From JAMXLO01 sp963850535 (GTDB lineage Bacteria > Pseudomonadota > Alphaproteobacteria > Acetobacterales > Acetobacteraceae), in assembly GCA_963850535.1 (NCBI GenBank), contig CAWKMC010000003.1:182175-246174 (forward strand): a stretch of 64,000 bases of DNA, given 5' to 3'. Below are positions 1-8,400 of this stretch, piece by piece. The notes under the pieces are model-generated. The model was not told the DNA's origin. It made no database searches and saw only the letters and a list, made by a program, of their open reading frames with translations. A program made the position numbers and the translations under genes. The number at the start of each line of letters is the position of its first letter. Position 1 is the first letter of the stretch.

Positions 1-379
1 AGGTGTTATGGACGAGGTAGAGCTTGCCATCGACGATCGCCCACGCGTTCGGATCAATCGAGTCCTTATGGGCGGCGGCATCGTTCGTCACGCCCATCGC
101 ACAATAGCCGTCGTATTGCGGCGCGAAGCGATTGGGCTCTTTGCTGAACATTTCGCGGTGCTCGCTGCTGGCGAAACGCCAGCGCAATTTATGCCACGAG
201 AACTCGTAGTCCGGTTTGCCCTGAACGGGCCGTCCGTCGGTGAAATAGGCGACGGGATCGTAGCCACTGATCGAGAGGCCGGGTTCATCGGCCCGGGCCG
301 AGGCTCCCACAGTCATCGCGAGCAGCAGAGCAACTAGCGCGCTGCCGATTGCCGCTGTGTGAGAAAAAGCTCTCCGCAT
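1..379 (-). CDS. YHS domain protein, secreted (3' end outside window)
   Basis: Reading the minus strand from an ATG at 379 gives an uninterrupted frame to the window edge, so the gene is cut at its C-terminus and 126 codons are visible. The first ~30 residues are a signal peptide (MRR, then a hydrophobic stretch, then AxA before ADEPG). The YHS-type core follows: SGYDPVAYFTDGRPVQG, an FSWHKLRWRFAS-like strand and an FAPQYDGYCAMG segment. YHS proteins are small, often periplasmic domains suspected of binding metal or haem; no reaction is assigned to this branch. It is divergent from the cyclase gene, with only ~30 bases between the two start codons. The family call is firm; the function is unknown. 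Confidence 0.85.
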   Translation of the reverse strand, partial: MRRAFSHTAAIGSALVALLLAMTVGASARADEPGLSISGYDPVAYFTDGRPVQGKPDYEFSWHKLRWRFASSEHREMFSKEPNRFAPQYDGYCAMGVTNDAAAHKDSIDPNAWAIVDGKLYLVHNT

Positions 380-408
380 GGTCTCCCCCCTCGGTGACAT
401 GGCGTTGA

Positions 409-2407
409 ATGCTTCCATGGCCACCCAATGCAGAACTGCATATAGTGCTCTTTGCTTACGGCGAGGTCAAACCCATCGCGCGAACAGGGCTGGAAACGCC
501 ACCACGCCATCCGGAGGATACTTCCTCTCGGAAGCGGAAACTCGCGGCCATTCTCCACGCCGATGTCGTGGGCTTCAGCCGTCTCATGGGCGAGGACGAG
601 GCCGGAACCCACCAGGCACTTGGCCGGCTGCGCAGCAACGTCGACCCGCTGATCGCCGCGCATGGCGGACGGATCGTGGGCACCGCAGGCGACAGCCTGT
701 TGGCTGATTTCCCCAGTGTCGTCGATGCACTGACCTGCGCCATCGAGATGCAGCACGCGGCACGTGCCATCAATGACGCGATCCCATCCGAACGTCGCCT
801 GGAGCTGCGGATCGGCGTCAATCTTGGCGATGTCATCATCGACGGCAGCAACATTTTCGGCGATGGCGTCAATATCGCTGCCCGGCTCGAAGCCCTCGCC
901 AAGCCAGGTTCAGTGTGCATTTCACATACCGTGTACGAGCAGGTTAAGAACAAGCTGGATCTCGACTATCAGTTTCTTGGCAGTCAACGTGTCAAGAACA
1001 TTGTCGAGCCGGTTCGTGCCTACCTGGTGGCAATAGGGCCGACCGAAAGCCCGCGCCGAAGAATTCGCTGGCCGCTGCTGGGTGCCGCTGGATTTAGCGC
1101 AATCGTAGCGGCGGCTGTTGCCGCCTGGGTGGCGTACCCGGGGCGAGGACAACTGATTACTGCATTCGGCATGGCACCGAAGCCGGTCGAAGTGGCTACT
1201 CTTGCCGCACCGGCTCAGCTTGCCCGGCGTCCCTCGGTCGTCGTGCTGCCCTTCAAGAATCTGTCGGCCGATACCGGTCACGACTTCTTCAGTGACGGCG
1301 TGACGGAAGATGTCACCACCGCGCTCAGCCGTTTTTCGAACCTGCTTGTCATCTCGGCATCAGCCAGCTTCCCATTCAAAGACTCCAGTGCATCGCCCGC
1401 TGATATTGGCCGGGCGCTGGGGGTGCGTTATCTCCTGACGGGCAGCATCAGGCGCGCGGAAAAACACGTTCGGGTCAGCGTCGAACTGACCGAGGCCACG
1501 ACGGGGCGCCTGGTCTGGTCGGAGACGTATGACGCCGACGTCGATGACATCTTCGCCGTGCAAGAGAAAATTGCCAAACGTGTTGTCGGGGCGGCAGCGG
1601 TCAAGCTCACGCGCTTTGAGGAGGAGCGGGTCTTGGCAAAACCGACGAGCAATCTTGCGGCGTACGAGTACGTTTTGCGTGGTCGGGAGGCTTTCTCGCA
1701 GGAAACTCGTGATGACAACGACGAGGCGATGCGAGCTTTTTCAGCGTGCCATAGATCTCGATCCCAATTATGCCGACGCATATGCTGCCCTGGCTTCCTC
1801 GCATTACGTATCGGTCATATCAGGGTGGGCCGAATTCCGCGAGCAAGAACTCAAGCAAGCGGAAGCGCTCGCCTTGAAGGCTTTGACGCTGGATCCGACA
1901 ACGACGCGCGCTTACAACGCGCTGGCCCAAATCGAACTTTATCGGAAGCACTACGATCTCGCATTGGCGCAAATAGACCGCGCGCTAGAGATCAATCCCA
2001 GTGACGTGCAGAGTTACGCTGCCCGTGGAGCCTTCCTGGTGTGGGCAGGCAGAGCTGCTGAGGCGCTACCTTGGTTGGAGGGTGCACTTCGTTTTGATTC
2101 AGCCAATGGTTTCGCAGCTTCGAAGCTGTGCATGGCGTATTACCTTCTTGGCAGATACACCGAGGCCATCGATGCGTGCGTTCGCGGCCTTTCCCGCAAT
2201 CCAGGGCGCAATACCCAGCTGCTCACGCATCCTATGCTTGCCGCTACCTATGCTGAATTGGGCAGACAGCAGGACGCAGAGCATGAACGCGCGATCACTG
2301 CGCGTTTATGGCCGCTCCTCGATGCACGGACGTTCGCCGATCAATTCGGCACCCCGGAGGCGCGAGCCCATATTCTCGAAGGGCTGCAGAAGGCCGGATT
2401 TCGCTGA
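409..2407 (+). pseudogene. class III adenylate/guanylate cyclase with FlgO-like and TPR domains, frameshifted
   Basis: The joined product would be ~665 residues. Residues ~43-200 form a class III nucleotide cyclase domain (ILHADVVGFSRLMGEDEAGT; TAGDSLLADF), which makes cAMP or cGMP. One membrane segment lies at ~221-243. A FlgO/TolB-like domain follows (~275-400; SVVVLPFKNLSADTGHDFFS), then TPR repeats to the end (AIDLDPNYADAYAALASSHY; ALEINPSDVQSYAARGAFLV). The frame breaks in a run of five T at 1737-1741: removing one T restores NDEAMRAFQRAIDLDP. The break may be a sequencing indel, since homology is undisturbed on both sides. The start is unsure: ATG 409 or GTG 445, and a TATAGT box overlaps the latter. 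The layout (cyclase, TM, FlgO-like, TPR) is common in soil alphaproteobacteria. Confidence 0.85.
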
Positions 2408-2498
2408 CGCGTTCTGCTGGTTGGCGTTGCCGCCGCGCGGTTGACTGCTCGCGGGCTCTGGCGAACGATGCCTCGGAGACGTCTGCGGGAGAACACCC

Positions 2499-3251
2499 AT
2501 GCGCCTGGAAGGCAAGGTAGCGATCATCAGCGGTGCCGCATCCGGGATGGGCGCGGCAACCGCGCGTCGGTTCGGCCGCGAAGGTGCCAAGGTGGTGGTC
2601 GCCGATGTGCTGGAGGACGAGGGCCGTAAGGTTGCCGCCGATATCACGCGCGCAAACGGCACCGCCGATTTCATGCGCCTCGACGTCACCAGCGAGAGCG
2701 ACTGGAAGACCGTAGTCGATGCGACGGTGCAGAAATACGGCAAGCTCGATGTGCTGGTGAACAACGCTGGCATCAGTGGCAGCGCAGTGTCCGACATGCT
2801 GGACACCGAGGCGTGGGACAGGCTGATGGCGGTGAACTCCCGCGGTGTGTTCCTGGGCATCAAGCATGCCGTGCTCGCAATGAAGCAGGCTGGCGGCGGC
2901 TCGATCGTCAACCTGTCATCGATTTCCGGCGTGACCGGCCAGACCATGACTCACATGGGCTACAACGCCTCGAAGGGCGCGGTGCGAACGATCACCAAAT
3001 CGACGGCTGTGCAGTTCGGACGTGACGGCATTCGCGCCAATTCCGTGCATCCCGGACTGATGCCGCCGATGCGCACCTCGGGTGCGACCGCCGATCCAGA
3101 AGTGCGGGCAAGAATGCTGCAGGGAGTGCCGCTTCGCCGCGCCGGCGAGGTCGATGAAGTGGCCAACGCCGTGCTGTTCCTCGCCTCGGACGAGGCGTCT
3201 TATATCACTGGTGCAGAACTCTATGTCGATGGCGGCTATCTTGCGACCTAG
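2499..3251 (+). CDS. SDR family NAD(P)-dependent oxidoreductase
   Basis: This 250-residue classical short-chain dehydrogenase has the dinucleotide-binding SGAASGMG at 11-18, NNAG at ~88-91, the Ser of LSSISG, and the YNASK active site (Tyr155, Lys159). An Asp after the second strand (VVVADV) favours NAD(H). The C-terminal ASDEASYITGAELYVDGGY is typical of 3-oxoacyl/alcohol SDRs. A good ribosome site (gggagaa) precedes ATG 2499. It leads a three-gene run on one strand with a PhyH dioxygenase and an amidohydrolase, which suggests catabolism of an alcohol or hydroxy-acid. The substrate cannot be read from sequence. Confidence 0.93.
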   Translation: MRLEGKVAIISGAASGMGAATARRFGREGAKVVVADVLEDEGRKVAADITRANGTADFMRLDVTSESDWKTVVDATVQKYGKLDVLVNNAGISGSAVSDMLDTEAWDRLMAVNSRGVFLGIKHAVLAMKQAGGGSIVNLSSISGVTGQTMTHMGYNASKGAVRTITKSTAVQFGRDGIRANSVHPGLMPPMRTSGATADPEVRARMLQGVPLRRAGEVDEVANAVLFLASDEASYITGAELYVDGGYLAT

Positions 3252-3286
3252 CACGACGCCATGACGACAGGCAGAAGGCAACGGCC

Positions 3287-4087
3287 ATGACACTCACCCG
3301 TCAGCAATTGCAGCAGTTCGACAGGGAAGGCTATCTGTTCCTTCCCGATCTCTTCTCGGCCGAAGAGATGGGTGTTCTCCGCAGCGAGGCGGAAGCGATC
3401 TTCCACACCGAACGCAAGGAGATCTGGCGCGAGAAATCCGGATCGCCGCGCACCGCATTCGCCGCACATACCTATAATGAGGCGTTTCGTCTGCTGGGGA
3501 CACATCCGCGGCTGATCCGGCCAGTCGAGCAGGTGTTCGGCGAAGCACTGTATATGCACCAGTTCAAGATCAACGCGAAGTCAGCGTTTGATGGCGAGGT
3601 GTGGCAGTGGCACCAGGACTACGGCACCTGGGCGCGTGACGACGGCATGCCGGAGCCACGGGCGATGAACATCTCCGTGTTCGTCGATGAGGTGCTGCCG
3701 ATCAACGGGCCGCTGATGCTGGTGCCGCGCAGTCATAAAGAAGGCGTGCTAAAGGCGGGACATGACTTGTCCACCACATCCTATCCATTGTGGACGCTGG
3801 ACAACGCGACCGTCGAGCGCCTGGTCCGGCAGGGTGGCATCGTCACCCCCACCGGCAAGCCGGGTGCCGTGCTGATGTTCCACGGCAATCTGGTACACGG
3901 CTCGGCCGGCAACATCACCCCTTATCCGCGCAAGATCGTTTATCTGACGCTCAACGCCGTCTCCAATTATATCCGCACGCCGACACGACCGGAGTGGATT
4001 GCGCATCGCGACTTCCGGCCGATCGAACCTGTGCCGGACGGCGCGCTGCTCGACTATGCGCGCGCTTGTCAGGCAGCGGCCGACTGA
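3287..4087 (+). CDS. phytanoyl-CoA dioxygenase family protein
   Basis: The product is 266 residues, a Fe(II)/2-oxoglutarate dioxygenase of the PhyH family. The iron triad is visible as His109-x-Asp111 in WQWHQDYG and His204 in NLVHGSAGN, with Arg215 of YPRKIVY as the likely 2-oxoglutarate anchor. The N-terminus (QQFDREGYLFLPDLFSAEE) is typical of the family. It starts 35 bases after the SDR gene and ends 32 bases before the amidohydrolase, so the three are probably co-transcribed. The predicted reaction is hydroxylation of an aliphatic or carboxylate substrate. EctD-type function is possible, but no ectoine genes lie nearby. Confidence 0.92.
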   Translation: MTLTRQQLQQFDREGYLFLPDLFSAEEMGVLRSEAEAIFHTERKEIWREKSGSPRTAFAAHTYNEAFRLLGTHPRLIRPVEQVFGEALYMHQFKINAKSAFDGEVWQWHQDYGTWARDDGMPEPRAMNISVFVDEVLPINGPLMLVPRSHKEGVLKAGHDLSTTSYPLWTLDNATVERLVRQGGIVTPTGKPGAVLMFHGNLVHGSAGNITPYPRKIVYLTLNAVSNYIRTPTRPEWIAHRDFRPIEPVPDGALLDYARACQAAAD

Positions 4088-4119
4088 GTAGAGCCAGAAC
4101 GGACCAGGGAGGGACAGTA

Positions 4120-5196
4120 ATGACGATGACAGCCGGCCTGCTCAGCAGCACGATGGCGGCACTCGCCTTCATTCCCTGCGCGATGGCAAGCGTGAGCTCC
4201 ACATCGGCTCCGTCGCCTCGCCGCCGAGAGACCGTCATCAACGGCAAGCGCGTGAAGACGGTCGATGTGCATGCCCACTGCATCGTTCCGGCGGCCGCCG
4301 CAGTGATCAACCACCCGCTGGAAGCGCCCGGCCTTTTGATGGATAACACCAGCACGCGCATCGCGGCGATGGACGCGCAGGGCATCGACGTCGAGGTGCT
4401 CAGCATCAATCCCTATTGGTATCGCGCGCCGCGTGATGCCGCAGCCGAGTTGATCAAGGTACAGAACGAGACGCTGGCGCAGTACTGCGCGGCCAACCGG
4501 GAACGCTTCGCGGGTTTTGCCACGGCCGCCCTGCAACATCCGGAACTCGCAGCCGAGCAGGTGGAATACGCGGTGAAGCAACTTGGTTTCCGCGGAGTCG
4601 GCGTTGGCGGCAGCGTGGCCGGCGAGGAACTCGCCAATCCGCGGTTCCATCCGTTCTGGGCGAAATGCGAGGAACTCGGCGTGCTGGTGTTCATGCATCC
4701 GCTCGGTACACGCGAGTTGGAACCGTCCGGGCGGCTCGACGGCAGCGGACTGCTGACCAACACGATCGGCAATCCGCTGGAGACCACGATCGCGCTGTCG
4801 CATTTGATCTTCGAGGGCACGCTTGACCGCTTCCCTGGCCTGAAGATCTGCGCGGCGCACGGCGGAGGATTCCTGCCCTCCTATGCCAACCGCTCGGATG
4901 CAGTGATCCGCACCTTCCCGCAGCGCGTTGGTCCGTTGCCCAAGAAGCAGCCGACAGCGTATCTGCGCGACGGGCAGCTGTTCTTTGACACGATTGTTTT
5001 TACGCCCGAGGCGCTGCGGCACCTGATCGCAGAGACGGGGCCAGGACAGATCATGATCGGCACCGACTATCCCTTCCCCTGGACCAGCACCGAAGTCGAT
5101 CTTGTGCTCAACACGCCAGACCTGAGTGATAGTGAACGCGTCGCCATCCTCGGCGGAACAGCAGCACGGCTACTCGGCATACCCGGCTGGAGCTGA
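4120..5196 (+). CDS. amidohydrolase family protein (ACMSD-like)
   Basis: The 358-residue protein belongs to the amidohydrolase_2/ACMSD branch, whose members are metal-dependent decarboxylases or hydrolases. Metal ligands are visible: HAH at 51-53 (VDVHAHC), FMHPLGTRE, CAAHGGGFLPSYANR and the late Asp in GTDYPFPW. ATG 4120 was chosen because gggaggga sits just upstream and the next residues read as a signal-like N-terminus (MTMTAGLLSSTMAALAFIPC); a cytosolic family member with an export signal would be unusual. It is last in the SDR-dioxygenase-amidohydrolase run. The substrate is likely an aromatic or keto acid, by family only. Confidence 0.9.
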   Translation: MTMTAGLLSSTMAALAFIPCAMASVSSTSAPSPRRRETVINGKRVKTVDVHAHCIVPAAAAVINHPLEAPGLLMDNTSTRIAAMDAQGIDVEVLSINPYWYRAPRDAAAELIKVQNETLAQYCAANRERFAGFATAALQHPELAAEQVEYAVKQLGFRGVGVGGSVAGEELANPRFHPFWAKCEELGVLVFMHPLGTRELEPSGRLDGSGLLTNTIGNPLETTIALSHLIFEGTLDRFPGLKICAAHGGGFLPSYANRSDAVIRTFPQRVGPLPKKQPTAYLRDGQLFFDTIVFTPEALRHLIAETGPGQIMIGTDYPFPWTSTEVDLVLNTPDLSDSERVAILGGTAARLLGIPGWS

Positions 5197-5954
5197 ACCG
5201 GGAGGAAAGCCGGACTGAGGTGCAGTGATAGCAACGGTCGCGCGTTGGGCGATGGCCTGCTGCTCGATTGTTGTGGAATGAGAGCTGGTTTCGAACAATA
5301 TTCCCCGCCGAGTTCCCTCACGAAGCGGCGCTGAAGCGCTGCTCGAGGGCGAGTGTGATGGTTGCCGAAGATCGATCGATGTGCGTGCAGCCGTATCAGG
5401 TGGTGCAGACCGCCTGGGTCGACATCGATCTGTGCCAATTAGGCTGCCGGGTGCAAATGAGCCCGGAAGCGGTCGAGAAAAAGTCACCGCCGATTGCTGA
5501 ACCTCGGCGATTGCGCACGCTGGCCGCCGATCGTTGGCCACTGGCAGGGGTGAGCGCTTCCTGGTGGACGACGGCGGCACTACTACCTGGCAGCTCTCAT
5601 GCTTGGCCGCGAGAAGATATTCGTCTGTGCCCGGGATGGACCTGCGACGCCAGCGGCTCACGCCGGTCAGATTGGGTGGGTTGGCATATAAACTCGATAG
5701 TGCTTCTCGCTTTGTCGAATAAATCGGTGGGCCCGGCCTGCCCCGACATATATGGATTTCTATACGCGCCCACTCCCGCCATGGCATCGACTTATTATGC
5801 GCCGCAGCACTAATTGCAATGGCACTACCGTCGGTAAGGTCATGTCTGAGAAGAGCTGTGCTGTTGTATGGAGTGCATCGTGGCAGAGGTTGATGCCGTT
5901 CGCGCTACGCAGCCGGTCATCTTCACGGAGGCGATCAGCCGATCCGAGAGCCGC
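5197..5954 (+). other. intergenic stretch without a recognisable gene
   Basis: Both strands contain open frames, but none shows a family motif, credible codon pattern or ribosome site. The stretch runs into the porin remnant that follows and may also be decayed coding DNA. No RNA gene or clear terminator was seen. Confidence 0.5.
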
Positions 5955-6307
5955 ATGAGAAATACAAGCCAGGAGACTTCCTGCGGCTGTTCAGCGTAGT
6001 GATCGCCATCTGCCTCGGCTAGGCGGCGCTTGCCCAGGTCGCGGTGTTTATGGCCGGGGACTGACCGACCCCTGCGGCCATTGACTGGCCTCGATGCCGG
6101 CCGGCCTTGGGGGTCGTCATGCTGGGGGTCAGTTCAGCACGGGCGGAAGAACAACTGAGGGAAAATCATGCCGGCTCCGGTGACCGGGCTGCTGGTCCGG
6201 CCGGAGGTCCGCTGGGACTTTGCGATCACCGGCAACCATCCGTTCAATGCACAGACGAACAATAATGCTGTCACGCCGCGGGTGCGGACGCCGTCCTGAC
6301 CTTCTGA
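5955..6307 (+). pseudogene. remnant of an outer-membrane porin, both ends only
   Basis: At 5955 an ATG starts MRNTSQET. In the next frame it continues as FLRLFSVVIAICLG, a TAG, then AALAQVA; if that TAG were CAG this would be a clean signal peptide ending ALAQ. From 6168 a second frame reads LLVRPEVRWDFAITGNHPFN, like the last strands of a BBP2/OmpL-like beta-barrel. After one frame change it ends GADAVLTF-stop, with the terminal Phe typical of outer-membrane barrels. The middle of the barrel is missing, so the gene is internally deleted and frameshifted. It lies directly upstream of the kdp genes. This is an inference from short matches. Confidence 0.5.
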
Positions 6308-6321
6308 TCGTGTGCCGACCT

Positions 6322-6338
6322 TATATGAAATCTATATG
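6322..6338 (+). promoter_or_regulatory. candidate KdpE operator (tandem TATATG repeat)
   Basis: TATATG occurs at 6322-6327 and again at 6333-6338, 11 bases apart start to start, i.e. on the same helical face. OmpR/PhoB-type regulators such as KdpE bind tandem direct repeats with this spacing. A TATACG -10-like box follows at 6366-6371 without a good -35 box, as expected for an activated promoter. The first kdp gene starts at 6449. The role is inferred. Confidence 0.4.
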
Positions 6339-6448
6339 CAGAAGCGGCTTACATCCTATCAATTCTATACGGCGTCGGGACTAGCTGCTGTGCACGCAAC
6401 ATGCCTAGCCACATGCGGCGGCTTTGTTGCTGACCGGGGAATCCACCA

Positions 6449-6532
6449 ATGCTCGATGTCATCTACATCCTGATCGGCGCCGTCTTCCTGGGCGGTTGCA
6501 TCCTCTACACCTACGCCTGCGACAAACTCTGA
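6449..6532 (+). CDS. 27-residue membrane microprotein upstream of kdpF
   Basis: ATG 6449 opens a 27-residue frame: MLDVIYILIGAVFLGGCIL, then YTYACDKL. It is one transmembrane helix with a short charged tail. The stop is 10 bases before kdpF, and the frame shares the kdp orientation and likely the transcript. Similar tiny proteins precede kdpF in other alphaproteobacterial kdp operons, from memory and not checked here. It may be a KdpF-like stabilising subunit or a translational leader; no function is established. Confidence 0.65.
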   Translation: MLDVIYILIGAVFLGGCILYTYACDKL

Positions 6533-6542
6533 GGCCAACGTC

Positions 6543-6632
6543 ATGACCCTCGACTACACACTCGGCGCGATCATCACGGTCGGCCTCCTTGTCTATCTGG
6601 TCTATGCCCTCATCCGGCCAGAGAAGTTCTGA
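6543..6632 (+). CDS. kdpF: K+-transporting ATPase subunit KdpF
   Basis: This is a 29-residue single-helix protein: MTLDYTLGAIITVGLLVYLV, then YALIRPEKF. The ending L-RPE-F is the hallmark of KdpF. KdpF sits at the KdpA/KdpB interface in the inner membrane and stabilises the complex. The stop lies 24 bases before kdpA, with gtcacaaggagcaac as a ribosome site for kdpA between them. Confidence 0.93.
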   Translation: MTLDYTLGAIITVGLLVYLVYALIRPEKF

Positions 6633-6656
6633 GCGGGGTCACAAGGAGCAACGCTT

Positions 6657-8397
6657 ATGACCTTCAATGGTTGGTTGCAGATCGCAATATTTGCCGTCCT
6701 GGTGATCCTGATCACCAAGCCGTTCGGCGGTTACATGACGCGCGTGTTCGAAGGCGAGCATACGCCGCTGTCGCCGGTGCTGCGCCCGATCGAGCGCGGG
6801 ATCTACGCGCTGTGCGGCACCAGCGAGCGCGAGGAGCAGCATTGGATCAGTTACGCGATTGCGATGCTGGCGTTCAGCTTCGCCGGCTTCGTCATCATGT
6901 ACGGGATCCAGCGGCTGCAGAACGTGCTGCCGTTCAATCCGGCCGGCCAGGACGCGGTGTCGCCTGACCTGGCCTTCAACACCTCGGTCAGCTTCGTTAC
7001 CAATACCAATTGGCAGTCGTACGTCCCCGAGACGACGATGAGTTACCTGACCCAGATGTGGGGCCTGACGGTCCATAACTTCGTCTCGGCCGCCACAGGT
7101 ATCGCGCTCGCTGTCGCACTGATTCGTGGCTTCGCCCGTCGCTCGGTGCGCACGCTTGGCAACTTCTGGGTCGATCTGACCCGCTGCGTGCTCTACATCC
7201 TGCTGCCGATCGCCGTCGTGGTCTGTCTGGTGTTCGTCGCACTCGGCATGCCGGAGAACCTGAACGCCTATACCGAGGCGACGACACTGGATGGCGCCAA
7301 GCAGATTATCGCGCAGGGCCCGGTGGCTTCACAGGAAGTCATCAAGATGCTGGGCACCAACGGCGGCGGATTCATGAATGCGAATTCGGCGCACCCGTTC
7401 GAGAATCCCTCCGCACTGACCAACCTGATCCAGATCCTGCTGATTTTCTCGATCGGTGCCGCACTGACCAATGTGTTCGGCCGCATGGTCGGCAGTCAGC
7501 GTCAGGGTTGGGCGATCTTCGCGATCATGGGCGTATTGTTCCTCGGCGGCGTGGCCACCTGCTACTTGGCCGAGTCCGGCGGCAACCCGGCATTCGCACA
7601 GTTCAACGTCGATCAGGCGGCGAGCGCGCTGCAGCCGGGCGGCAACATGGAAGGCAAGGAGGTACGGTTCGGCATCGCCAACTCGGCGCTGTTCACCACC
7701 GTTACCACCGACGCATCGTGCGGCGCGGTCAACAACATGCACGATAGTCTGCTGCCGCTCGCCGGCATGGTGCCGATGGTCAACATCATGCTCGGGCGAA
7801 ATCATCTTCGGCGGCGTCGGTTCCGGCCTCTATGGCATGCTGCTGTTCGTCATCGTCGCGATGTTCGTCGCTGGGCTGATGGTCGGCCGCACGCCGGAAT
7901 ACCTGGGCAAGAAGCTGGAGGCGAAGGAGGTCAAGATGGCGATGCTCGCCATCCTGATCCTGCCGCTGTCGATCCTCGGCTGGACTGCGCTCGCGGTGGT
8001 GCTTCCGGTCGGCACAGGTGCGATGGCGAACGCCGGACCGCACGGCTTCAGCGAAGCGCTGTATGCCTATACCTCGGCCACCGGCAACAACGGCAGTGCC
8101 TTCGCCGGTCTCTCCGCCAACGTGCCGTTCTGGAACGACACCCTGGGCATGGCGATGTTCATCGGACGCTTCCTGATGATCGTGCCGATGCTCGCGGTGG
8201 CCGGTTCGCTGGCGCAGAAAAAGATCGTGCCGACCTCTGCGGGCACGTTCCCCACTGACAGTCCGCTATTCGTCGGCCTGGTGGTTGGTGTGATCGCGAT
8301 CACCGGCGGACTGATCTACTTCCCCGCGGTTTCACTCGGCCCCGTCGTCGAACACTTCGCGATGCACGCGGGCACTCTCTTTGACACAGGCAGCTAA
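6657..8397 (+). pseudogene. kdpA: K+-transporting ATPase subunit KdpA, one-base frameshift
   Basis: KdpA is the K+-selective channel-like subunit of the KdpFABC pump. The joined product is ~579 residues, normal for the family. Selectivity-loop motifs are present (VSFVTNTNWQSY; LGTNGGGFMNANSAHPFENP; YTSATGNNGSAFAGL). The frame breaks at the GGG of 7794-7796: dropping one G gives VNIMLGEIIFGGVGSGLYGM and the second half then runs cleanly to 8397. All other kdp genes are intact, so this is either a sequencing indel or a recent inactivation. kdpB follows 3 bases later, which implies translational coupling. Confidence 0.93.
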
Positions 8398-8400
8398 GCC

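Noticed and set aside
4069..5022. 317-codon open frame on the minus strand
   Set aside because: Antisense of the amidohydrolase, whose metal ligands are on the plus strand.
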